This document shows, piece after piece, positions 1 through 5,215 of a stretch of 5,215 nt of DNA. Position 1 is the first letter of the stretch. Each line of letters starts with the position of its first letter. A program made the translations under genes and the position numbers. The stretch covers positions 1-5,215 of the forward strand of contig JAPKZP010000623.1 in NCBI GenBank assembly GCA_026393735.1, in the 5' to 3' direction. Under the pieces are notes generated by a model. It was not told the origin of the DNA, did not search any database, and saw only the letters and a program-made list of their open reading frames with translations. The DNA is from Acidobacteriota bacterium. Lineage in GTDB: Bacteria; Acidobacteriota; Vicinamibacteria; Vicinamibacterales; JAKQTR01.

Positions 1-885
1 GACCAGACCTCGGCGCATGATCCGCTCAACGGCTACGTCCCGAACGGGATGAGCCTGGCCGAGGCCTGCGCGTTGCGGACGCGTGACCCGCGCGACTACG
101 TGACACGCAGCGTGGCGGCCATGGCGGTTCACGTTGGTGCCATGCTGGAGTTGCGGACGCGCGGCGCCGTCACCTTTGACTACGGCAACAACATCCGCGC
201 GCAGGCGGTGAAGGGTGGCGTCGCGAACGCCTTCGACATTCCCGGCTTCGTCCCCGAGTACATCCGTCCCCTCTTCTGCGAAGGCAAAGGCCCGTTCCGC
301 TGGGCGGCGCTGTCCGGCGATCCGGCGGATATCCACGCCACTGACCGGGCGGCGCTCGAGATGTTCGCGAAGGATGAGGCTCTGTGTCGCTGGATCCGCC
401 TGGCGCAGGAGCGCGTGGCGTTCCAGGGGCTGCCGGCTCGGATCTTCTGGCTCGGGTACGGGGATCGCGCGCGATTCGGCCTGAAGATCAATGAACTGGT
501 CCGCACCGGCGTGATCAAGGCGCCGATCGTCATCGGCCGCGATCACCTCGACACGGGGTCGGTGGCTTCGCCCAACCGGGAGACGGAGGGCATGCGCGAC
601 GGCAGTGATGCGATCGCCGACTGGCCTGTCTTGAATGCCCTGCTGAACGCGTCGGCGGGCGCCACCTGGGTGTCCGTCCATCACGGCGGCGGCGTGGGCA
701 TCGGCTATTCGATTCATGCCGGGATGGTCATCGTGGCGGACGGGTCGCGCGCGGCGGACGAGAAACTCGAGCGCGTGTTGACGTGCGACCCCGGCACCGG
801 CGTCGCGCGCCACGCGGATGCGGGGTACCCGGAGGCGATCGCCACCGCGAAGACGCGGGGCGTGCAGATTCCCATGCTGCCGTAA
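1..885 (+). CDS. hutU: Urocanate hydratase (urocanase), C-terminal half, 5' end outside window
   Basis: Urocanase converts urocanate to imidazolone propionate with tightly bound NAD+, the second step of histidine degradation in the cytoplasm. The frame is open from base 1, where it reads DQTSAHDPLNGY, a stretch typical of the middle of HutU, so the ATG at 49 is internal and not the start. 294 codons are visible. The family is usually about 550-560 residues, so roughly the first 260 are missing to the left. Visible signatures are FDYGNNIR (about 175-198), RPLFCEGKGPFRWAALSGDP (about 265-324) and HHGGGVGIGYSIHAGMVIVADG (about 680-745). The cysteine at 277-279 aligns with the active-site Cys of characterised urocanases (Cys410 in Pseudomonas putida). 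The C-terminus (HADAGYPEAIATAKTRGVQIPML) is a normal family ending, so the 3' end is intact. The TAA at 883-885 overlaps the ATG of the next gene. Other hut genes, if linked, would lie to the left. Confidence 0.97.
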   Translation, partial: DQTSAHDPLNGYVPNGMSLAEACALRTRDPRDYVTRSVAAMAVHVGAMLELRTRGAVTFDYGNNIRAQAVKGGVANAFDIPGFVPEYIRPLFCEGKGPFRWAALSGDPADIHATDRAALEMFAKDEALCRWIRLAQERVAFQGLPARIFWLGYGDRARFGLKINELVRTGVIKAPIVIGRDHLDTGSVASPNRETEGMRDGSDAIADWPVLNALLNASAGATWVSVHHGGGVGIGYSIHAGMVIVADGSRAADEKLERVLTCDPGTGVARHADAGYPEAIATAKTRGVQIPMLP

Positions 886-887
886 TG
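883..887 (+). promoter_or_regulatory. TAATG stop-start overlap, likely translational coupling of hutU and the ATPase
   Basis: The hutU stop TAA (883-885) shares its last A with the ATG (885-887) of the ATPase gene. The roughly 20 bases upstream contain no recognisable purine-rich Shine-Dalgarno sequence. Initiation therefore probably depends on ribosomes finishing hutU and restarting. The overlap is seen directly; the coupling is inferred. Confidence 0.6.
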
Positions 888-1976
888 GACACCACGCTGC
901 AGGATCTCGAAAGCCGTCTCACGGCGGCGCTGGCGGAGCAGCCATCGCGGGTGCCGGTGCTCGTCGGCCCCAGCGGCTCTGGCCGCACCGAAGCGCTGCG
1001 GAGGCTCGCCGCCCGGCTGGGGCCTGGAGCGTCGCAGTACGTCGATCTCGAACGCGTGACGTCCACGCCCGAGCGGTGTCTCTCCGCCCTGACCGACGAG
1101 TCGCCGTTCCGGTGGCAGCCGCGGGCCGGCGCTGCAGCCGGCCCGCATGACGCGTACGCCCGGACGCTCGCCTACTGGAACGAGGCTCGCAAGTCCGGCG
1201 GCGGCCCGGCCACGTTTCTGCTCGACGAGATCCTGGAGCTTCGGACCTTCGAGAGCTTTCCCGGCCTGCGCCGTGCGGTGCCGGATACCTTGTCGGCCAT
1301 TGCCGCCAGCGGCAACCACTTCGTCCTGGCGACGAAGTTCGTCACGCGCGCGCTCCGCGCGTTCGGCCCCGCGCCCGACCGGTTTCAGATTGTGCACGTC
1401 CCGCCCGTCTCGGTCGCCGCGGTCGCGGCCGATCTGCTCGAGGTCGACGGCATGCGCTCGGACGGGGCCGAAGACAGCGCCCGGCTGATCGTCCAGCTCG
1501 CCGACGGGCAGGCGGCGTACTGCGACGCGCTGGTCCGCGCGCTGCGCCGATCCGGGACGCGCATCCCCGACCCGGTGTCCGCGCTGGCGGCCCTGCTGAC
1601 GCCCGGCGGGGAACTCGACACGCGATGCCGCTACACGTACGAGATCCGGCTGCACCGGGCGCGCGGTTACGGGGCGCTGAAGGGCGTCCTCGGCATCCTC
1701 GCCGAGGAAGAACCGCTGACGCTGACGGAGATCGCGCTGCAACTCGGCCGGACGCCTGGCTCGACCAAGGACTACCTCGGCTGGCTCGAAGACGTGGACC
1801 TCGTGCGCGTGCAGCGCAAGCGGTACTCGTTCGGCGACCCCCTGTTGCGGTTGTGGGTGCGCCTGCACGCGGGGTGCGATGTGCCGTCCGAGGATCGCGT
1901 GTCGGAGGACGTGCAGCGCTACACGCTGGCGCGGTTGTCGACGTCGCCGCCGCTCGACGCCGCTACGGCCGGCTGA
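885..1976 (+). CDS. AAA/STAND-like ATPase with C-terminal winged-helix domain, variant Walker A
   Basis: 363 residues, starting at the ATG that overlaps the hutU stop (TAATG). Upstream in-frame starts would lie inside hutU, and the next candidates (GTG at residues 23 and 25) would leave almost nothing before the P-loop. Residues 24-40 form a Walker A-like loop, GPSGSGRT (28-35), where the lysine is replaced by Arg34 (codon CGC at 984-986). A Walker B FLLDE lies at 111-115 (Asp114, Glu115), followed by a sensor-1-like strand HFVLATKF (145-152). Residues about 262-316 read as a winged helix (EEPLTLTEIALQLGRTPGSTKDYLGWLEDVDLV), and DPLLRLWVRL at 318-327 resembles the motif after the winged helix in archaeal-type ATPases (ATPase_2/DUF234, PF01637/PF03008). 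This order fits a soluble ATP-binding regulator or a DNA- or protein-binding switch. The substrate or partner is unknown. Overlap with hutU suggests co-translation but does not prove a role in histidine use. The 3' end overlaps the convergent RNase III gene by 14 bp. I am confident it is a real gene and less so of the exact family. Confidence 0.85.
   Translation: MDTTLQDLESRLTAALAEQPSRVPVLVGPSGSGRTEALRRLAARLGPGASQYVDLERVTSTPERCLSALTDESPFRWQPRAGAAAGPHDAYARTLAYWNEARKSGGGPATFLLDEILELRTFESFPGLRRAVPDTLSAIAASGNHFVLATKFVTRALRAFGPAPDRFQIVHVPPVSVAAVAADLLEVDGMRSDGAEDSARLIVQLADGQAAYCDALVRALRRSGTRIPDPVSALAALLTPGGELDTRCRYTYEIRLHRARGYGALKGVLGILAEEEPLTLTEIALQLGRTPGSTKDYLGWLEDVDLVRVQRKRYSFGDPLLRLWVRLHAGCDVPSEDRVSEDVQRYTLARLSTSPPLDAATAG
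1963..1976. other. Convergent 3'-end overlap of the ATPase and RNase III genes
   Basis: The ATPase stop TGA is at 1974-1976 on the + strand. The RNase III stop TAG, read on the - strand, occupies 1965-1963. The last 14 bp are coding on both strands, so there is no intergenic space and no room for a stem-loop terminator. Transcripts from either side must run into the other gene or end inside coding sequence. Confidence 0.9.
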
Positions 1977-2916
1977 GGCTCTCGATCGCGCGACGGGCGG
2001 CTTCCTGCTCGGCTTCCTTCTTCGTCCGTCCTTCCGCGCTCGCCAGCGTGGTCCCGTGCAGCCTCACGTCAATCCGGAACAGCCGCCGATGCGCCGGGCC
2101 GTCCTCGGCGGTCACCACGTAGTCCGGCAGCGGATCGCCGCGTCCCTGCAGCGCTTCCTGCAGCGCGGACTTGTGGTCGTCGCCAATCGTGACCGCGCCG
2201 GCGACCTCGGCCAGCAGCTCGACGAACTCGCGCACGATGAACGTCCGGGCGGCGTCCATGCCGCCGTCGAGATACAACGCCGCGATGAGCGCCTCGTACC
2301 CGTCGGCGAGCAGCGCCTGCTTGCGGCGGCCGCCGGTCTTCTCCTCGCCGCGGCCGAGCAGCAGGTGATCGCCGAGCCCCAGCTGCTCGGCCTGCCGCGC
2401 CAGCGTCGTGGTCGAGACCAGCGCGGCCTTCATCTTCGACTTCTGCCCTTCATCGCGATCCGGAAACTCCTGGAACAGCAGCTCCGCGATCACGAACCCC
2501 AGCACGGCATCGCCGAGGAACTCCAGCGACTCGTTGTCGGCCACGCCGCCGGTGACATCCTCGTTGGCGCGTGACCGGTGCGTGAGCGCGTGCTCGAGAA
2601 GGCCGCGGTCGTGGAACCGGTACGCCAGCGCGTCCTGGAGTCCTTCGAACTCGTCGCAGATCCGGACGACGCGCCCCCGCTCGCCCTGGTCCTGGTAGTC
2701 GGCAATGAGCCGGACGGCCGCATCGGCGTCGTCCGCGGCGACCGTCACGCGGACTTCGCCAAGGCCATCGACCGTCAGGGGCAGAATCGAGTGCGGCACG
2801 TCGGACGACAGCATCGCGTCGATGTCGTGCGCATCCAGCAGACCCTTGACGATGTTGGCCTCGATGTCGGAGTGCGTGCGGAAGACGACGACGGGATCGG
2901 ACGCGGAGGTGTTCAT
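1963..2916 (-). CDS. rnc: Ribonuclease III with N-terminal DUF2007 domain fusion
   Basis: RNase III cuts double-stranded RNA, releasing rRNA precursors and processing some mRNAs and small RNAs. The protein is 317 residues against about 220-250 for usual bacterial forms; the excess is an N-terminal extension. Residues about 8-75 match the DUF2007 pattern (VVFRTHSDIEANIVKGLLDAHDI, then LGEVRVTVAADDADAAVRLI). The catalytic domain spans about 86-235 and carries the signature NESLEFLGDAVLG (128-140). Glu129, Glu132 and Asp136 align with E. coli Glu38, Glu41 and Asp45. Glu156 (in EGQKSKMK) and the pair Asp205/Glu208 (in LADGYEALIAALYLDGG) complete the metal-binding set, so it looks active. A dsRNA-binding domain follows at about 247-313 (DHKSALQEALQ, then GRTKKEAEQEAARRAI). 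The ATG overlaps the TGA of the upstream phosphatase (ATGA), with a weak AAGG at 2924-2921. No ATG, GTG or TTG lies between GTG codon 57 and the catalytic domain, so the domains are made as one protein. Confidence 0.95.
   Translation of the reverse strand: MNTSASDPVVVFRTHSDIEANIVKGLLDAHDIDAMLSSDVPHSILPLTVDGLGEVRVTVAADDADAAVRLIADYQDQGERGRVVRICDEFEGLQDALAYRFHDRGLLEHALTHRSRANEDVTGGVADNESLEFLGDAVLGFVIAELLFQEFPDRDEGQKSKMKAALVSTTTLARQAEQLGLGDHLLLGRGEEKTGGRRKQALLADGYEALIAALYLDGGMDAARTFIVREFVELLAEVAGAVTIGDDHKSALQEALQGRGDPLPDYVVTAEDGPAHRRLFRIDVRLHGTTLASAEGRTKKEAEQEAARRAIESLSRP
2692..2895 (-). other. DUF2007-like domain within the RNase III gene
   Basis: Residues about 8-75 of the RNase III protein resemble DUF2007 (PF09413, 'putative signal transducing protein'), a small alpha-beta domain usually found as a short stand-alone protein. 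The visible pattern is a first strand VVVFRT, a helix IEANIVKGLLDAHDI, a strand before SSDVP, then the strand EVRVTV and a last helix ADAAVRLIADY. A short charged linker (DQGERGR) joins it to the nuclease. The domain's ligand or partner is not established, and its role here is unknown. Confidence 0.75.
2913..2916 (-). promoter_or_regulatory. ATGA overlap coupling the SpoIIE-type phosphatase and RNase III genes
   Basis: Read on the - strand, the RNase III ATG (2916-2914) shares bases with the phosphatase TGA (2915-2913). The only ribosome-binding-like element is a weak AAGG at 2924-2921, about 4 bases before the ATG and inside phosphatase codons. Translation of the nuclease probably depends at least partly on translation of the phosphatase. 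Confidence 0.7.
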
Positions 2917-5099
2917 GCGGCCTTGTTTTCCGGCACCGGTGTGTCCGCGGCCGGCGCGGGGTCGTCGACCTTGAGGAGGATCATGGTCATGTCATCGTGC
3001 TGCGGCGCGCCGCCCACGAAGGCGTCAATCTCGCGCAGGATCCGCTCGCGCAGCTCCTCGAACGGCAGGTGGGCGTGCTCCTCGATGAGGCTGGCCAGGC
3101 GCGGCTCGCCGAAACACTCCGAGTGCTCGTTCATCGCCTCGCTGATGCCGTCGGTGAAGAGCACGAGGAGATCGCCGGCGCCGAAGTGGAGCGACGACTC
3201 CGTGAGCAGCGCCTCGAACCGCTCGCCGCGGTCGATGCGGAGGCCCAGCACCATGCCATCCGGCGCGAGGATCTGGACGCGGCGGTCGGCGTCGCCGTCG
3301 CGCGGAAAGAACATCAGCGGCGTGTGTCCCGCGCGCGCGTAGGTCATCGTCGCCGCCGCCGGGTCGATGACGGCATAGGTCATCGTGATGAAGCTGCGGC
3401 TGTCGAGGTGCTCGGAGATCAGCCGGTTGGCGTTCAGCAGGAGATCCCGCGGCGACGGATGGATCTGGCTCAACGAGAGGATGAGCCCCTTGAGCTCGGC
3501 CATGTAGAGCGCCGCCGACATGCCCTTGCCGGACACGTCGGCGATCAGCAGGCCGTATCGGCCATCCGGCAGCGGCAGGATGTCGTAGTAGTCCCCGCCG
3601 ACTTCACGGGCCGGCACGCACATCGCGCTGACCGTGAGGCCCGGCACGAGAAGCGGCCCGCGCGGCAGCAGCGACATCTGGATCTCGCGCGCGAGGCGCA
3701 TCTCTTCCTCGAGACGCTTCTTCTCGGCCGCCTGGCGCAGCAGGTCCTCGATGCTGCCAGTCATGAGGTTGAAGGAATCGGCCAGCTCACCGAGCTGGTC
3801 GTTGGCCAGCACCGGAATGCGGTGGCCGAAATCCCCCTGGCGGACACGCTCGGTCCCGGCGAAGAGCTCGTGCACCGACCCCGTGATCGACCGCGCTAGC
3901 GCCAGCCCCATCGCGAGGGCACCCGCCTCGATGACGAGGAAGAGCCCCGCGATGACGAACAGCAGGAACAGCAGTTGATCGCCGAAGCTGCGGGCGCCGC
4001 CGAGCGAAGCCTGCGATGCCGACAGGTGCTCGTAGATGGCGGGGACGCTCAGGCCGATCTTCATCGTCAGCGGCTCGGGCCGCCCCGTCGCCCAGTTGAT
4101 GTGATCCAGCAGCGCGACCCACGGGAACCGCCGCGCATCACCGGTGACGGTCGGAACGGCATCCGCCGATCCAGTGGCCCTGACGGCCGTCTCCGCAACC
4201 GTCGGCGCGACCTGCCCGTTGAGGCTCGCCTCGAAGATGGCGAGCCCGGTCGAGGCCTCGACGCGCGACTTCACCACCGCAGAGAACGGGATGTCCACGA
4301 CCACGGCAAAGCCTGACGCCTGTTCCGGCAACGCGACGGCGCGAACGACCACGTCCGCCGTGTCCTGGGCCGAGGTGCTGCGGACACCCGCGTCGTACGC
4401 GAGCACGCCGGCGAACCCGCCGCACGTGACCCACGGAGGGATGAACGGCGGCGCCGTGGTGTGCAACCAGGGCCCGGCGGCCACCGGAACCGACAACGCG
4501 GGCGCGGCCGTGGGGGCGCCTGTCCACGCGCAGCGCCCCGGCGCCAGCGGCACGATGGCGATTGAGATCCCCGGGTAGAGCGTGCTGTCGGCCGTCATGC
4601 GGCGCTGCAGGAGCGTCGGCACCGTGCCCGGCGCGCCGTGCTCCACTTCCAGCGTCGCCGTGCGCGCGACGTAGGCCGCTTCCTCTGCGAGGTCGTTCAG
4701 GGACCCGCGGATGAGATACGAGCTGAGGTTGGAGAACAGCAGCAGGCCGAACAGAACGAAGAAGGTGACGATCAGGATCGCGGGCACGAACCCGATGAAG
4801 ATGTAGGAGAGGATGAGCTTGCGACGCACGCGCCAGAGCAGGCGCCGCCGTGCCGACTGGGCCAGCCGGTACAGCAGCATGACCACGCCGACGACCAGGC
4901 ACAGCCCGCCGAAGGTGCTCAGGATCCTGATGATGGCAATCGGCCCCAGCGCGGCTTCCGCCCCCAGGGTCGCGCCCTTGAGCAGCAGGCCGACGACCAG
5001 CGACCGGCCCGCGAACGTCCTCAGGAAGAAGTCGCGTACGGCGTCAACCCGGGAGCGGGGTGTGGGCAGCGAAGGATCGGGCGGCAGCGCAGATGCCAT
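2913..5099 (-). CDS. Membrane-anchored HAMP-SpoIIE (PP2C-type) serine phosphatase, RsbU-like
   Basis: A 728-residue integral membrane signalling protein. Family members dephosphorylate anti-sigma-factor antagonists in partner-switching cascades; that substrate is inferred. Hydrophobic segments lie at about 33-53, 57-79 and 95-122. The Arg-rich stretch 84-93 marks the cytoplasmic side. Residues about 123-371 form a large extracytoplasmic sensor region, closed by a fourth segment at about 372-402. A HAMP domain follows (about 400-452, including DQLGELADSFNLM), then a charged coiled-coil linker (about 453-472). The phosphatase domain runs from about 470 to 711: AREIQMSLLP, GGDYYD (Asp503, Asp506), ADVSGKG (Asp521), GHTPLMFF, LFTDGISEA (Asp650) and QHDDMT (Asp702, Asp703). 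All expected metal-binding aspartates are present, so it should be active. The start is the ATG at 5099, 22 bp after the cutA stop, with no strong Shine-Dalgarno sequence. It overlaps RNase III by 4 bp. No anti-sigma kinase or antagonist gene is in view. Confidence 0.93.
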   Translation of the reverse strand: MASALPPDPSLPTPRSRVDAVRDFFLRTFAGRSLVVGLLLKGATLGAEAALGPIAIIRILSTFGGLCLVVGVVMLLYRLAQSARRRLLWRVRRKLILSYIFIGFVPAILIVTFFVLFGLLLFSNLSSYLIRGSLNDLAEEAAYVARTATLEVEHGAPGTVPTLLQRRMTADSTLYPGISIAIVPLAPGRCAWTGAPTAAPALSVPVAAGPWLHTTAPPFIPPWVTCGGFAGVLAYDAGVRSTSAQDTADVVVRAVALPEQASGFAVVVDIPFSAVVKSRVEASTGLAIFEASLNGQVAPTVAETAVRATGSADAVPTVTGDARRFPWVALLDHINWATGRPEPLTMKIGLSVPAIYEHLSASQASLGGARSFGDQLLFLLFVIAGLFLVIEAGALAMGLALARSITGSVHELFAGTERVRQGDFGHRIPVLANDQLGELADSFNLMTGSIEDLLRQAAEKKRLEEEMRLAREIQMSLLPRGPLLVPGLTVSAMCVPAREVGGDYYDILPLPDGRYGLLIADVSGKGMSAALYMAELKGLILSLSQIHPSPRDLLLNANRLISEHLDSRSFITMTYAVIDPAAATMTYARAGHTPLMFFPRDGDADRRVQILAPDGMVLGLRIDRGERFEALLTESSLHFGAGDLLVLFTDGISEAMNEHSECFGEPRLASLIEEHAHLPFEELRERILREIDAFVGGAPQHDDMTMILLKVDDPAPAADTPVPENKAA

Positions 5100-5121
5100 G
5101 CGTCGTTCGCTGGATGATAGC
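5100..5121 (-). other. 22-bp spacer between cutA and the phosphatase gene
   Basis: This is the only clearly non-coding stretch in the window. Read on the - strand it has no strong Shine-Dalgarno match and is too short for a promoter plus leader or a terminator. It supports co-transcription of cutA and the phosphatase gene from a promoter to the right of the window. Confidence 0.6.
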
Positions 5122-5215
5122 TCAGGACGAGATGGACTGCTGTACCCAGGCCAGGTAGGCTTCGCTGCCGTCGGCCGCGTCGATGACGAGGAACTCAGGC
5201 ACCTCGTACGGATGA
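5122..5215 (-). CDS. cutA: CutA-like divalent-cation tolerance protein, C-terminal fragment (cut by window edge)
   Basis: The last 30 codons of a gene running in from the right edge, ending in TGA at 5124-5122. The first base of the reverse strand belongs to an incomplete codon. The peptide reads HPYEVPEFLVIDAADGSEAY and then LAWVQQSISS. HPYEVPE followed by a short beta strand and a Ser-x-x-Tyr-Leu-x-Trp helix is the characteristic end of CutA1 proteins, which are small (about 105-115 residue) trimeric PII-like proteins linked to copper and divalent-cation tolerance in E. coli. Their true role is unsettled. About three quarters of the gene lies outside. It is the most upstream visible member of the cutA-phosphatase-RNase III run. 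The call rests on a short but distinctive motif. Confidence 0.88.
   Translation of the reverse strand, partial: HPYEVPEFLVIDAADGSEAYLAWVQQSISS

Noticed and set aside
72..161. A 12-bp direct repeat (gttgcggacgcg at 72-83 and 150-161)
   Set aside because: Both copies encode LRTR-like residues at positions where urocanases tolerate such sequence. It is probably coincidence in a GC-rich coding region.
783..884. A possible 34-residue longer N-terminus for the ATPase, starting inside hutU
   Set aside because: The extra residues are Arg-rich, overlap the conserved hutU C-terminus in another frame, and lack a better ribosome-binding site than the TAATG start.
714..1868. A 384-codon open frame on the - strand opposite hutU and the ATPase gene
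   Set aside because: Its translation is rich in Arg, Gln, Ala and Gly with no recognisable domain, and it lies opposite two genes with clear family motifs. Long antisense frames are expected at this GC content.
2578..3342. A 254-codon frame on the + strand spanning the rnc-phosphatase junction
   Set aside because: It crosses the antisense of two well-supported genes and has no family features or ribosome-binding site.
2997..3899. A 300-codon open frame on the + strand opposite the phosphatase catalytic domain
   Set aside because: The composition is Arg/Glu/Gln/His-rich and without motifs, as expected from the complement of a GC-rich gene. The opposite strand encodes the conserved SpoIIE motifs.
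4138..4902. A 254-codon frame on the - strand within the phosphatase sensor region
   Set aside because: It is an alternate frame of the phosphatase gene with Arg/Gly/Ala-rich low-information sequence, whereas the main frame gives clear membrane helices.
5100..5121. A promoter or terminator in the gap before the phosphatase gene
   Set aside because: 22 bp is too short for a full promoter and leader, and I see no GC-rich stem followed by a T run.

Overview
The window is gene-dense, GC-rich bacterial chromosome (about two-thirds G+C by eye). It holds five protein genes and almost no non-coding sequence. I see no RNA genes, mobile elements, CRISPR arrays or long repeats. The source is not certain. 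The high GC, the RsbU/SpoIIE-type phosphatase with a large extracytoplasmic sensor, and the neighbourhood would fit a soil or environmental lineage such as Acidobacteriota (Vicinamibacteria-like). That placement is inference only, and no marker here proves it.

Left half, + strand: the 3' half of hutU (urocanate hydratase, histidine degradation) enters from the left edge and ends at 885. A 363-residue AAA/STAND-like ATPase with a C-terminal winged-helix region starts inside the hutU stop codon (TAATG). Its P-loop has arginine in place of the usual lysine.

Right half, - strand, read from right to left: the last 30 or so codons of cutA; then a 728-residue membrane-anchored HAMP/SpoIIE-family (PP2C-type) serine phosphatase; then a 317-residue RNase III whose N-terminus is fused to a DUF2007 domain. 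The cutA-phosphatase gap is 22 bp, and the phosphatase and RNase III genes overlap by 4 bp (ATGA). The three genes therefore look like one operon.

The two groups converge, and their 3' ends overlap by 14 bp at 1963-1976, so no conventional terminator fits between them. The most notable item is the DUF2007-RNase III fusion. No ATG, GTG or TTG codon lies between the DUF2007 core and the catalytic domain, so the RNase III cannot easily be made without the extension. The rest is mostly recognisable housekeeping and signalling machinery. I see no convincing evidence of a wholly new multi-gene system.
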